This document shows, one piece after another, positions 1 to 10,666 of a stretch of DNA of 64,000 nucleotides. Within the stretch, counting starts at the first letter, position 1, and each line of letters opens with the position of its first letter. The stretch is from the NCBI RefSeq assembly GCF_023898315.1, contig NC_064618.1:185805548-185869547 (forward strand). Direction: 5' to 3'. Position numbers and translations under genes: made by a program. The notes below the pieces were generated by a model. The model saw only the letters and a program-made list of their open reading frames with translations, was not told the origin of the DNA and ran no database searches. The DNA is from Schistocerca nitens (taxonomy: Eukaryota > Arthropoda > Insecta > Orthoptera > Acrididae).

Positions 1-1061
1 GCACGGACATACGAATGGTTACACACGGGCGTGCGCACTCGAGCCACAGATTGGCTGAAAGTCTATGAGGATGCCTATTCCTGGCAATAACATTTCCGCT
101 CAAGCTCGTTGCGCATACGCGCTGACAACTTTCTGCCTATAGTAAGAGCTCTGAGCTCAAGGTTTCAGAAACCAAGGTACCCAACTTTAGTTTAGCTAAA
201 GGATGAAGCAAGGACAGGATCACATAGTGTGATATGGATAATGCATCAGCAAGAGACTCAAACCGCCTAAGCAGCTACAAGATCTGCTGCACTATCACAG
301 AAAATTCTGAAATATCGGGCACCAAGCACATAATCGGATTAGACAACTTAGCAAAATTATCAGAGGGCTAACTACCTAGACTTCCTGTATCGGAGCGCTT
401 ATCGTCGAGTTGATTGCAGCTTAAAATTTCCTTCCTCAAACCTAGATCCTCACTTTATAAACTCAGGGGTATCGCCATTACCTGCAAATCCCATGCCTGA
501 TCACACAACTTCTTAACTAATAAGGATAGACCAAGGACTTTCAGTTTCTCCTGCTAGTTAAGCTCAATAAGGCTCAAATCCAACAAGCGATTCCTTAAAT
601 GGGCCACGTGCCCTTGAATCTCACTGACCTGCCTTTTTGTGGTCGAGTATTCTTCAGAAAGGAGACAGTTGGCGGTACCTCACCTAACGCAGCTGAAACG
701 TTATGAAGAGAAGCACTTGCCTTGCGGATGATATCCCCTGAAAGAGAAAGCGGCCAGTCCAACGCCGCACGCAGCGTGGTCGCCAATTCAGTGGCGCTGC
801 CTTTGGTTGGAAGTTGACGTATTTTCAGCTCGCATTGCAAGAATTCCTTTTTCAGATGCGAAATTCCGGGACATACCCTGGAATCAGTTATAAGTAACGG
901 CCCCCTGAAAACATCGATAACGTATGAGCAGAATGCCTTGAAAGGGAGAAATATATTACCACAGTAATCACAAGAAAAAACAAATGACGTCAAAGGGTAG
1001 ACAGCTCTAACCTCTCCTCCTCCCCCTGCCAATCAGAACGCAACCACACTCTGTGAACACC
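1..1061. other. No recognisable feature
   Basis: No element, RNA gene or coding signal is recognised in this stretch. The longest reading frame, 145 codons on the minus strand at 595-1032, has no family resemblance and no flanking signals, and I treat it as chance. Confidence 0.5.
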
Positions 1062-1320
1062 TAATAAATGAAATGAAATGAAAGTATGGCATCGTTGGCC
1101 GGGAGGCCCTATCCGGGGAAGTTCGGCTGCCAAGTGAAGTCTTATTTCAGTCGACGCCACATTGGGTGACTTGTGCGCCGGTGATGAGGATGAAATGATG
1201 ATGAGAACAACACAACAACCAGTCCCCGTGTCTAGAAAATCTCCAACCCCGCCGGGAATCAAACTCGGGCCCGCTTGCATGGGAGGCGAGTACGTTACCA
1301 CCCAGCTAAGCAGGCGGACA
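1062..1320 (-). mobile_element. tRNA-derived SINE, family A, with ATTTC tail
   Basis: This is a minus-strand short retroelement of about 260 bp. Read on the minus strand it has an A-box-like TAGCTGGGTGG near its 5' end and a B-box-like GAGTTTGATTCCC followed by CGGCGGGG, as in RNA polymerase III promoters of tRNA-derived SINEs. It ends in repeats of ATTTC near 1062-1080. A diverged relative lies at 8228-8425 in the same orientation. It resembles a SINE I recall as common in Schistocerca. No clean target-site duplication was identified, so the ends are approximate. Confidence 0.75.
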
Positions 1321-2759
1321 GTGAATGCCACTTCATACCTCACTGCTGGGGTTGGGATAGCTTTAAGGAAAACACTTGGAAGATACACCCAAATACTTCA
1401 GAATTTTTTGTTTCATGGAATACACTTTGTTGCCTAACAACTACATTAGTATTACAATTTAAAGTCCTTGTTAAGAAATCGCAACGCTCACACGACGCAT
1501 TAAGAGCAGGGATTGAAACCGGAATTATAAAGCTTACAAATACAAGAAAGAAGTCACATAAACTATACGTGGTTCAACAAACAATTTTATCAGCAACTGA
1601 ATTACAATGATAGCTACTACATGTCCTAACAATTTTCTAGCTTGGGTAACCCTTTACACGAGTTGATAACGCCCATCTAAAATACAGAAAAGATAACAAC
1701 GCACACCACTTATTATGGCTGTTGAAAAGTCGTTAATAATGTACAAACCTTAATAAAAATCCCTTAAGCAATAAAACACACAATCCGCAAAAATTCAGGC
1801 AAGGCTGGGGAGGCATACAATTTAAATGTGACTCCCAGCAGGTACACACCAGCAGAAGTATTGGTAATGACCTGTAAATAAGTATGTAAGTATAAAGATA
1901 AGCTGGGAGGACATGCAATTTGAATGTGACTCCACACCAGCAGGAACGTTAACAATGATGATTAATGCGAAAACAAAACTGCATAAAAATACAATGTAAG
2001 CTGAGAAGTACAGCAAACGGCTTTGACAGCCAAGGAACAAGCAGGCAACTTTCACAGTGAGTGGAGATACTTAATGTGAGTGAACCGAAGGAAAGGTTCA
2101 TGAGTTCATACTCATAACTAAAACTTAACGCTCTCAGAAGTAGCAGTAAGGGTTCGAGATTTAAATGAATAGCTAAAGAGCAGGAATAGTGATGAGGAAA
2201 TTTTGGCTTGCAAAACACGCTTTAAGCCTCATGACTTCACTGAAATTCAACAAACAGAGCAGAACACTGGTTCCCGATTAATCAGCGACAATCCGATGGA
2301 GCAGGTATCACATCATCATACTTACTTAACTTGAGCCACCACTACTCGGCTGGTAGAAGCACCAGATTGCCGGCCAACTCAGACGTCGTGCGACGGAAGT
2401 GCTGTCACGGCAGAAAGGCAGAAAGCAAACACGTCTCGACTCCTGGGCCAGGGAACAGGAACGTGTCGTCCGCTGCCAAAGTACCATGTCAACACATATC
2501 AAAAGGAAACAATCTGTGCAATTAAGGCTACAAACGAGAATACCTAAGATCTACAAAATCTCAACTTATCGAAAAAGCGACTACAGATATAAGGTACAAG
2601 CTGTACAATCCGTAAAATTACTCGTAATTTTAAGTCGAAATGTTGGGGCCTACTGATTCAATAATTAAGGCATACTCATCTACAAAAGATGCTTTGCCTC
2701 TGACACAGATTATGTTACAAATTAAAATTCGTCGATTCAGTTTATAACAAAGAATGCTG
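1321..2759. other. AT-rich spacer with a short tandem duplication
   Basis: No gene is recognised. The only structure seen is an imperfect duplication of about 98-bp period around 1802-1960. A block with GGCATACAATTTAAATGTGAC recurs as GGACATGCAATTTGAATGTGAC. The overlapping minus-strand reading frames here are by-products of that duplication. Confidence 0.5.
1802..1960. repeat. Imperfect tandem duplication, about 98-bp period
   Basis: Two copies begin at about 1802 and 1901. Both contain a CAATTTRAATGTGACTCC block followed by CAGCAGG. The second copy is shorter and diverged. No function is apparent. Confidence 0.6.
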
Positions 2760-2813
2760 TTATAATTATCCGGGCTGTTATGCCGTGGTCGGTTGATGAA
2801 TTCTGAGGTGATT

Positions 2814-2854
2814 CCCAACGTTTCGTCTCCGACTGCGGGAGACATCTTCAAGGG
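2814..2854 (-). ncRNA. Hammerhead-like ribozyme motif, left arm
   Basis: On the minus strand the order is CCC, core UUGAAGA, spacer U, helix GUCUCC with GGAGAC around loop CGCAGUC, GAAA, CGUU, GGG. The GGG can pair with the leading CCC as helix I. ACGU within AAACGUU is self-complementary, as expected for a minimal helix III that pairs between two molecules. The predicted cleavage triplet is GUU. The C at core position 3 is U here, and one U is inserted before helix II, so activity may be reduced. The family assignment is inference from topology. Confidence 0.55.
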
Positions 2855-2897
2855 TGTCCGTAGCTTGATGGTCCAACACACACACTGGCTCGCTACA

Positions 2898-2938
2898 CCC
2901 TTGAAGATGTCTCCCGCAGTCGGAGATGAAACGTTGGG
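2898..2938 (+). ncRNA. Hammerhead-like ribozyme motif, right arm
   Basis: This is the mirror copy of the motif in the left arm. It differs by one base, so helix II closes with a G-U pair (GUCUCC with GGAGAU). Core UUGAAGA is at 2901-2907, GAAA at 2928-2931, and the short outer helix CCC/GGG is at 2898-2900 and 2936-2938. The one difference between the arms turns a pair into a wobble and keeps the helix, as expected if the fold matters. Confidence 0.55.
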
Positions 2939-2992
2939 AATCACCTCAGAATTCATCAACCGACCACGGCATAACAGCCCGGATAATTATAA

Positions 2993-4296
2993 TGGACATG
3001 ATATTTCCGGCCGTGAAAGTTTACATTTTAGTATAATGCTGTTATACTTCCACGGAATATGGCCTGAAATACAAATTGCAATCAGTTACACTGGGCAGTG
3101 ATCATACAATCACTCGTTGACGCGTTAATATAACACATCGAATTCCACATAACGCGGACTTGGCCTTCGAATATCGAGCACCCAAAAATAAAAAATAAGA
3201 TACAAAACTCCACTCAGGAGAGAAGGAGTCTTGACGTGCTGAATTCCAACTGGAGTGCCATTGCCTCCAGTTCTTACAGTTGGTCTCCGAGGTGCCATAA
3301 AATTTAAGCTTGTAGAGTAGGCCGGGAGGCACGTACCAGACTTTCGGAGTTCCCAAGGGCGACAACGTGCCCTCCAGCTAACTGACTGTACCAGGCTCCA
3401 CGAAACTAACAACTCACGCCTTGAGCAAAGAACCTAGCTCACGACATACGATTAGATCGATATCAACAACCCAATTAGTTTGTGGCGCCAGCGGAGTGCC
3501 ATGCCGCCAAGGTTAAATCCGCCACGGCTCAATCTCCTTGATATAAGAGAAACCAGAGCTCGTGCATAAATATTAAAATTTTTCCCACTAGCTGTTCCAG
3601 AGTTAAACGATAGCGAAAGAGTCTGAATCATCTGCCATGCACTAAAGCGTGAGTCCCAGAGTAGTCATGTAGGATAATTTAGTACTCTGCGATTCCGAAA
3701 TGAACTTTGTACTCTAGCGACACTCTGATAGCATACACACACAACAAACGCGACGTAGCTTGCGGCCCCTTACGTACACAACACTTTTTTGCAAGGGAAT
3801 ATTAATTACTTTATTAGGGGCCAGGTACCTAACATCAGCATTCATTCTTCAAGCCGTTAACTGAGATTTTTTTCTTTAAGTAGCTCACAGAAGTCATAGG
3901 ACTATAGCTGATTCTCCATCTAATCAGTTACTACACACATTCGTAATAGATCCTGTGCAGAAGGGCAGAGCATTCGTACAATGGAACACACACATAGCTT
4001 CTGTTTTTGCCAGAGGGTAGAGAGCCATTTCACGTGTTGCACTCAAGTACAAGAAGTGTAAAGGAGTACTCTGACTTTCGTGGGTGTATTTATGGAACAC
4101 CAGTATACTTACAAACGCTTGTCACAATGAAAGAAAAAATTTACTGAGTTGTTGATGCAGATAGTCTTTCGGAAAGAGCTAACCTAAAGTTACGCTAGCG
4201 TTACTTTGTGTGTTGATGCTTTTGAGAAAGATGCGAGATTTTTAATGCATAGCAGAGCAAATTAGTTATCAGTGTCTGGAACGTACGTGAGATATA
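2993..4296. other. No recognisable feature
   Basis: AT-rich spacer. I see no element ends, RNA gene or coding similarity. The short minus-strand frames near 3102-3412 overlap each other and have no family resemblance. Confidence 0.5.
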
Positions 4297-4334
4297 TAAC
4301 ACCTTTAGAGGGATTTGACCCTCATCTTCAGGTG
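4297..4334 (-). ncRNA. Degenerate hammerhead-like motif
   Basis: On the minus strand this reads core CUGAAGA, spacer U, helix GAGGG with CCCUC around loop UCAAAU, then UAAA in place of GAAA. The layout and spacer match the other copies, but the first base of the second core box is changed and the self-complementary helix III is lost. I read it as a decayed member of the family. Confidence 0.4.
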
Positions 4335-5614
4335 GTCACAGAAAAATTTTAAATGCCCATGCAACTTGGATACAACTGATAGCCTGTTACAACGAAAAGT
4401 ATGATACATTAAGAAACATCTTATAAAAGAAGGCCACTAGCCACGCTCATAATGAAAAAACTCATTTGCGTTAGAACTGTAGAACTCAGGGGCGTAAACT
4501 GCATTGGGACGCAGTAAATGACCATGAAAAAATAAGGAAGTAACACCAACCTCTTCGCTGGGACATGGGTTGAGACTGATGGTTATGACATCCAGGACTG
4601 AGTTAGGCGTTTATTATTGTAAGCCACAGAGCTGTGGGCGACGCTGGAGGGCAGAGTGTTGACCCCACGATGACTTAGTGAGCTGCAGAGTTCAGCGAGC
4701 AGGTACGCCTGGGCAACGACGTGCATAAGCAGTATTACCTGCTAAGGTCAGCAGGATGGCAGTCAATGGCCGGCCGGCGAGTGATCTACGCATGGGCCGC
4801 TGAATCCAGCAACCTATAGCGCCCAGTATGATCGACGTCGATTCACGAGCCATTCCTGGGCGATGATCAACTACGATGGAAAGGTTCAGGAAACTGTATA
4901 CAGCTACCGCCCCCAGAGCGACCGGGCGCCAATCAGTAGGGCTCATTAGATAGGTGGTCATTAGGTGGTCACCAGTGGAAAGTAATCACCCAGATATACC
5001 CAGTGGTGCGAAGGCGCGATATCTGCGTAAGATCAGCAGCTCGGATATTTGCCTGCCGCTACTAGAGAAAAAATCCTTAACAGATGGCTGGGTACTTTAT
5101 ACAGCACTGCAGCAGTCTCTACCTCGAAAACCGCAGTTGATGGAGACAGTGGTGGTTAGCATCACGTACATCCCTCGATGTGATGCACAAAGGGCGTCTG
5201 AGGCTATCTGAAAATGAGAGTCTGATTTTGCGAGGTGGATGTTTATGAGAGTCTGTAAAGCTGTAGGTCCATATTTCTTCAACAGCATCACTTCCACATC
5301 GGAAAAGACATGCTGTAGCAGCCATGTATTACGCTTGTGTGATAATGACTTCATTCGTTCTGCTATAGTTGTTTCTTCAGCTCGTGAACGAGCCAACTGG
5401 AGATGTAGTAGTGTTCAGCTTCCAACCTTCAAGAGATTTCTCTTCTTCAGCTTCCTGAAAGAAAGCTATAGATCTCTAAACACGGCTTCTTACTTCAAAA
5501 TCCATGGTCACGACACAATGACGGCACCTCTCTCCTCACCAAGTAGTTTCCCTGCGTTGGCGCCAGGGTATGAAGTACCGACAACTAGCAATGAAGAAAC
5601 AGCTGGTGTAAATC
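4335..5614. other. No recognisable feature
   Basis: No recognised element or gene. Moderately GC-rich sequence between 4560 and 5240 contains overlapping frames on both strands, none with a recognisable domain. Confidence 0.45.
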
Positions 5615-5895
5615 TTGCCTGCAGTCTCTCTCCTACTCTCCTTCAGTCTTTCGCCTTCCCATTTCTGGTTCCCTCCATTTCTTTCCAATTTTCTCCCTCC
5701 CAAACTTTCTATCAATCTCTTTCCCTGTCTCCTCCGCAGTCTCTCCACCACGATGACTCGTCTCATCATTCTCTCTCCAACTCATCATCTCTTCCTTCCT
5801 TCCACACTTATTTCTGCTTCTTTTACTCTCTCTCCCCTCCCAACCTCCCTCTCATCCCTTCCTTCTCTTTGGCCCTTGCTCCCTCCTTCTCAATA
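5615..5895. repeat. Polypyrimidine-rich block
   Basis: About 280 bp in which the plus strand is almost all C and T (CTCTCC, TTTC and CCTCCC runs). It opens long frames rich in Ser, Pro, Leu and Phe, which reflect composition rather than coding. A second block of the same kind is at 31500-31830. It may be a decayed microsatellite or an unusual DNA-structure region. Confidence 0.7.
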
Positions 5896-5932
5896 AAATG
5901 GCTTTCTTATCAGCCATAAGAAAGCAAATGCA

Positions 5933-7060
5933 CACTGATCAGCCGGAATATGATAACCACCGGTCTACTATCAATACAAAACTCTTCATGCGACAGCAGT
6001 ATAACCTGGCTAGGAATGACAGCTAGTCAGGCATACGTATGGTGCACATAGTATCAGTGAATGTGCTGTTCATGTGTAGAGAGGGTAAGCCACGTATTCT
6101 GTCTGACTTTGACCTAAGACAGATATTGATGGCCCAGAAACGCGGCTCGGGCATTTCGGAAATGCACGACTTGACGACTGCTCGAGCAGTATTGTGGTGA
6201 GTATCTTCAACGAGTGTAAAATCCAAGGTGAAACCACATCCAGACATCTTGGAGTTGGGCGGTCGGCCTTGATTGCATGTGTCGGGCATCGTAGGCAGGC
6301 CAAACTGGCAACTAGGACAAGCAGCAAACTGTGGCGGAACTAACATCAGACTTTAATACCGGGCAGATTACAAGTGCGTCTGAACAAACCACCACCGCAC
6401 ACTCCTAAGGATGGGCCTCCACAACTACGACTGAAATGAGCACGTGACCATCAGCACTGGACGTTGGCGCAGAGGTCTGATGAATTCCGATAACGTCCTT
6501 CATCATGTTGATGGTAGAGCGCGAATCCGTCCATTTCCCGGGGAACAGCTCCTTGACACCTGTACTGCAGGTCGGAGAAACGCTGGCGGCGGCTCCATTA
6601 TGCTCTGGGAAACATTCACTTGTGCATTCAAGGATCCAGTGGAGCTCGTGCAAGACACCACGACGGCCAAGGAGTATCGTACACTGGTTGCAGACCAGAC
6701 CATGACGATCATGTTTCCCGAAGGCAGTGAAATTTTTCGACAAGATAAAGCGCCATGTCACAAGGCCGTGAGTGCGATGGAGTTGTTCGAGGATAACAGT
6801 AACGAGTTTCAATTGATGTGCTGGGCCCCCAGTTCGCCAGGTCTGAACCCGATCGAAAACATCAGGGATGGGACTGAAAGTGGCGTCAGAGCTCATCACC
6901 TCCCTCCCCGGAATTTACCGGTTGTATGCAGATGTGACGCCAACTCCTCCCAGCGCACTAACATGGCGTCATTGCTTCCATTCCACGATACGTCGCCACA
7001 GTTATTCGTACCAGGTGTAGACATAAAGGCTACTAAGCAGGTGGTGATACTGTTTAAAAT
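5933..7060 (+). mobile_element. Decayed Tc1-like DNA transposon
   Basis: The left end begins with CACTGATCAGCCGGAAT, close to the terminal repeat of a Tc1-like element I recall as abundant in Schistocerca. The right end is a degraded inverted counterpart near 7038-7060 (GCAGGTGGTGATACTGTTT). Between them lie remnants of an N-terminal helix-turn-helix region (about 6130-6260) and a DDE transposase region (6444-6930). Frameshifts and stops separate the parts. The element should be inactive. Confidence 0.8.
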
Positions 7061-7127
7061 GACGAATGAAATGCTGCTAGAATCACACTTAGTTATCAAG
7101 AACTGGTCAAAGCTACGCATGAACTAG
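6444..7127 (+). pseudogene. Tc1-family transposase, C-terminal part, broken
   Basis: Tc1/mariner transposases cut and rejoin DNA at TA sites using a DDE or DDD triad. This 227-codon frame holds the later part of the catalytic domain. GGGSIMLW lies near residue 48. A degraded DNAPCH-type block reads RQDKAPCHKA, with the Asp kept and Asn changed to Lys. SSPGLNPIEN follows, corresponding to the conserved SPDLNPIEH with its catalytic Glu. The first Asp region and the DNA-binding domain lie upstream in other frames (about 6130-6440), so the protein is split. The last 50 or so codons run past the element's likely end and are spurious. Minus-strand frames here are shadows. Confidence 0.85.
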
Positions 7128-8227
7128 GCACTCTCTGGACGCATCTTTTCCTCTGTTGCGAAGCTTTTGCCATTTTTAGTAGGTTACTTCTTACGTACTT
7201 TTCTTAATTTGAAGGAGAGCCCAGCTGTTAAATGTTTTTCAAGGGATACAGTACAACAATATTCACTGAAATAATTTGCCATTGTTTATAATAGATCTTA
7301 AATATTTGTGACGTCTTCTTTTAACTTAGCTAGTTTCGAGAAATTAGCTGTCTCATCTTCCACATGGACATACATTAAAAACTCAGCAATCCGGAGTTTT
7401 ATTTCAGAAGCAATGAAAAGTTTTCTGCATTGAGAAAGATAGAATTTCTTTCAGTTCAATGACGAGACCAAGCGAAAGTTCGAATGACACAGGAAATAAA
7501 ATTTGCTGTATAAAAAAACCTGGAAATTGCGTAATATCATCTCAGGAGACTGTTAAAAATGAGAATTAGAATCGCTTTCCACCAGGCTTCCACTCCAATA
7601 CCACAACTCCAGCTCCAGTTTGTTCGACAGTTCTGTGAGACTTACGTTAAAATTGAGAATGCGGTCCTTTTCAACATTGCAGTTCTGCATTAAATTTCAC
7701 GCACAAGCGCCACGCACGACGACAAAACAGCCGCTCCGTAGGCTTTGTATTTGGCGACCAATATTGACTATCCTCTGATTGTTTTCGTTTCAAAATTTCA
7801 TTTGCAAAACAATTGATAACTGTGCCTGTATTTGGACTTTCTGTTTGCACATGCCGAGGTGTGAACTGAGTTTGAGTGGACGTGTCTCTACGTTGTAAAC
7901 TTTTTGAGAGACTAAGCACGTTGGCGTAAGTGTTTGATGTTTCTAAATTAACATAACTGCAAACATCACTTAATTATAAGTTACTTTCAGAAATAACAGT
8001 CAAAGTTACTGATATTTGTTGCAGATTTGTTGGAGCAACTATCTTCAAAGTTATTTGTTGCGCACAAAAATTATCAAGAGTGTGAGAGGACAAAAAAGAC
8101 TGCCTCCAATACAGTTTTCGACCAAAGGGTACTAAAGTGACAACTGCTGTCAGCATTTACTCTTATCTTAATTTCTGTATCTACATCATTCTTAACTAAT
8201 ATGAAATCACTGTTCAAGACAAGAAAG
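7061..8227. other. No recognisable feature
   Basis: AT-rich spacer. No element ends, tandem repeats or coding similarity recognised. Confidence 0.5.
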
Positions 8228-8425
8228 GAAATAAAGAGGTCGTATGGCGTTTTTGGCCAGGAGTCTACTGAAAGTCTTATTTGAAGCCGTTTCGGTGACA
8301 TGGCGTCGATGATGAAATGATGATGTGGACCAGACAACACCCAATCCGCAGGTGGTAAACACTGGACTTGGAATCGAACAGGGGTCTCCCATATCGTGAT
8401 GGGCCACGCTTATCACCCTGCTACA
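8228..8425 (-). mobile_element. tRNA-derived SINE, family A, diverged copy
   Basis: This is the same family and orientation as the copy at 1062-1320. Shared blocks include GGCCRGGAG, AAGTCTTATTT, and GATGATGAAATGATGATG followed by ACAACACCCARTCC. The B box is degraded (GTTCGATTCCA on the minus strand). It is more diverged than the first copy and therefore probably older. The ends are approximate. Confidence 0.65.
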
Positions 8426-8756
8426 GCTACAATAAAAAAAAGAAAAAGCCTCTTTCTAATTTAAATGGTAAAATGTATGATTCCTCTCGCGTAAATTACA
8501 AATTTTTTTCCGTATCAATTACTGTACTAGCTTTACATAATTGTCATACAAATAAATTACTCAAAAACTCATGTAAGCGGAGTCAGTAGTAGCTTTGAGT
8601 TACAGCTGGAAACTACTATCGAATGTGTAAAATCTGTAGCAATTTGCTACGAAACCGATATGGAATTTATGGAAATATATATGATCGATGTTCAACCTCA
8701 ACAAGTGATACGATTGTAGACACTGTGTGAGACATGTCCGAAAGAACAGGCACCAC
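8426..8756. other. No recognisable feature
   Basis: AT-rich spacer. A short hairpin GTAGC/GCTAC followed by GAAACC occurs at about 8632-8656, but the CUGANGA core is missing upstream. Confidence 0.4.
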
Positions 8757-9442
8757 TCAAGTATATACCTTCCTGTATGAGCTCGACATATCTTTGACGT
8801 TTAAATGATAATTAATTGAAACCCTCAGCTGGCTACAGGTGTTGTTGATAAACCTCGATGGGGATAGCTGAAAATGTGTTCCCCGACGGAGGCTCGAACC
8901 CGGGATCTCCTGCCTACATAGCAGACCCTCTATCAATCTCAGCCACCGAGTAAACAGAGAAATATCGCGACTGCAGGAACTTATACCTTGCACGCTTCCC
9001 GTGAGACCCACATTCTCAACTGTCCACAATCTACATACGTTAAGTGCCTAATAGATATTTGCCCATCCACCCATTACTCGCGCACACTAAGGTGACGATT
9101 CCCGTAAGAGTTCGGGAAACCAGTGCGCATTCGCACAGACGAAGCTCAATGGCTAGGTAGCCTGTAACTATATATATGAAGATAGTACCTGTTCTCGAAA
9201 GAACACATACCATTAATGACCGTGCAGCTTCCCTACAACAAGCGATAATTAATTGAAACCCTCAGCTGCTGACAGGAGTTGTTGATATACGTCGATGGGG
9301 ACAGCTCTCCTCATCGAGGTATATCAACAAAACCTGTCAGCAGATGAGGGTTTCAATTAATTATCATTTATTCCAGAGAAGCTGCACGGTCATCATTGGT
9401 ATCTGTTCTTTCGAGAACCGTTACTATCTTCATATATATCCT
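8757..9442 (-). mobile_element. Composite repeat: tRNA-like module plus inverted repeat
   Basis: The segment 8757-8965 read on the minus strand is tRNA-like. It has CGGTGGCTGAGATTGATAG as a degenerate A box and CCCGGGTTCGAGCCTCC as a good B box, followed by ACACATTTTCAGCTATCCCC. Downstream, 9167-9442 is an inverted repeat with arms of about 135 nt. A module reading GATAATTAATTGAAACCCTC then a GACAGG block and CTCGATGGGG occurs three times: 8807 (plus), 9246 (plus) and 9305-9365 (minus). The whole matches a composite repeat I recall from Schistocerca. It may be one element or several nested insertions. Confidence 0.65.
9167..9442. repeat. Large imperfect inverted repeat
   Basis: Left-arm landmarks are ATATATATGAAGATAGTA, TTCTCGAAAGAAC, GACCGTGCAGCTTC and GATAATTAATTGAAACCCTC. 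They recur in reverse complement on the right, ending at CTTCATATATATCC. The arms are about 135 nt with roughly a tenth of positions differing. The centre is near 9303. Confidence 0.75.
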
Positions 9443-9571
9443 TGGCGTTTGTTTCAGAGCGGATGCGCTGTTGTCGTCAGAGCTCCTATGGGTTACGAGT
9501 ATGCGTTATGGAAGGAGGGTCATTGCATTACAGCGTGCGGTAAGTTGGAAATGTATGTCGGTCGGTGACGG

Positions 9572-9760
9572 TGTCCGGGTGGTGGAAGTGGTTAAGGCAG
9601 TCGCTCATGAGGAGCGTTTAATCAGGATTCGAGTACTGCTCCGGCACAAATTTTCTACTCTCGGCTTTTCATTGCAACAATTCCCTGTGAGCCTGGAGTT
9701 CACGGATTTTCACACATCCCTTGCCTCTCTTTCCCCTGTCTCTGTTTCATATAAATAGCA
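9572..9760 (+). mobile_element. tRNA-derived SINE-like fragment, family B
   Basis: The sequence GGGTGGTGGAAGTGGTTAAGG resembles a tRNA 5' half with A box. AGGATTCGAGTACT resembles a degraded B box. CTCCGGCACAAATTTTC marks the tRNA-like 3' end followed by the family's unrelated body. A related copy is at 22795-22930. No intact tRNA cloverleaf is possible, so this is not a tRNA gene. Confidence 0.55.
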
Positions 9761-10430
9761 CGTAACAGTTTTGAGATTATTGCATTTACATTAATAAGTT
9801 CATTAACAGAAGAATGTCAACATAGAAAATATTGACTTTAGAATTACATCATTGTTCTTTAAGTTACGGTCTGACTTTTGCATTACAGCTGACACTTCGA
9901 TCGCACTTGTCATCCTCATTTAATAAGGATTTTTACAGTGTAATGTTAGGCATATTTAGCAAAATGTTAGGGCGTAATGTGAAGTCATTGCTTTCTTTTG
10001 CCTTCCTGATGTTAAATTATATTACTACTGTCGAAATATTGTGTTCTACTGTCGACAAAGATTGCTAGTTTTAACCTTCAACTAACGTCTTTTAGCTTAA
10101 AACATCACTTTTAGAAAATGTTGTGGGGATATGTTGATTATGTATCAGCTTTATAAATTGGGAAGTGAGAAGTGCAGTGCTATGTATTATGGTATATCAT
10201 TTTGACTGGAAGTACATCACTGGCACTGAACAGAAAAGAGCTTTTCAGTGATGTCAGCGAGAGAATTAAGTGTGAACGCTAAATAATTAATGTAACTCAT
10301 ACGGGTAGCCGGCCAGTTATTTTTGCCTGCGAGAGCAAATAGATTCTCTGTGCAACCAAGTTACCCTTTGGAGCTGTTCGACGCGGTATAGTGAGATGGA
10401 GTAGAGCCGAGTTTGAGTTTTGAGGAAGAT
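9761..10430. other. No recognisable feature
   Basis: AT-rich spacer without recognised elements or coding similarity. Confidence 0.5.
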
Positions 10431-10469
10431 AAATTTAGGTTTCAAATGCTACAGTGAGATGAAAAGGTT

Positions 10470-10535
10470 GGGGCGGGATAGGGATTCGTGGTGAGTCGCA
10501 TCAAACCAGTCAGAAGACTGATGACTCGGAAAAAA
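10470..10535 (+). mobile_element. LINE 3' stub (family 2), strongly 5' truncated
   Basis: The segment GCATCAAACCAGTCAGAAG followed by ACTGATGACTCGG and an A-rich tail matches the extreme 3' end of the LINE copies at 49935-49979 and 62431-62460. Only the last 50 or so bases remain, the usual result of incomplete reverse transcription. The 5' boundary is uncertain. Confidence 0.75.
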
Positions 10536-10666
10536 TGTGTTCAGAGTTTTGTTTTTTGCGTAAATGAAGCGGACAGACATGAATTGGCTATAGGCGTACG
10601 AACTTGCAAACTTTGCATGGTCTATCTTTTACTAAACGAACGTTCGGTGATACACATTTTACTTAA

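Larger units (their letters stand above)
2760..2992. mobile_element. Foldback element with 98-bp inverted arms
   Basis: The left arm (2760-2857) and right arm (2895-2992) are reverse complements over 98 nt with one visible mismatch, separated by a 37-nt spacer. The outer ends read TTATAATTATCC. Each arm carries one copy of the hammerhead-like RNA motif annotated separately, on opposite strands and divergent. The near identity of the arms implies a recent origin, gene conversion, or selection for the fold. The two reading frames that start with the same peptide in opposite directions here are artefacts of the palindrome. I infer a non-autonomous element, possibly derived from inverted terminal repeats of a Penelope-like element. 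Confidence 0.85.

Noticed and set aside
2630..3101. Two long frames on opposite strands with the same N-terminal peptide
   Set aside because: They are produced by the palindrome. There is no family similarity or coding signal.
4692..4961. 89-codon minus-strand frame in a GC-richer stretch
   Set aside because: No family resemblance, no start context or neighbouring exon signals. Overlapping frames exist on both strands.
5239..5919. 226-codon plus-strand open frame
   Set aside because: Most of it translates the polypyrimidine block. The Ser/Pro/Leu/Phe richness is compositional.
6405..6899. 164-codon minus-strand frame opposite the Tc1 transposase
   Set aside because: Shadow of the plus-strand transposase, which has clear family motifs.
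8632..8660. GTAGC/GCTAC hairpin followed by GAAACC
   Set aside because: No CUGANGA core precedes the hairpin.
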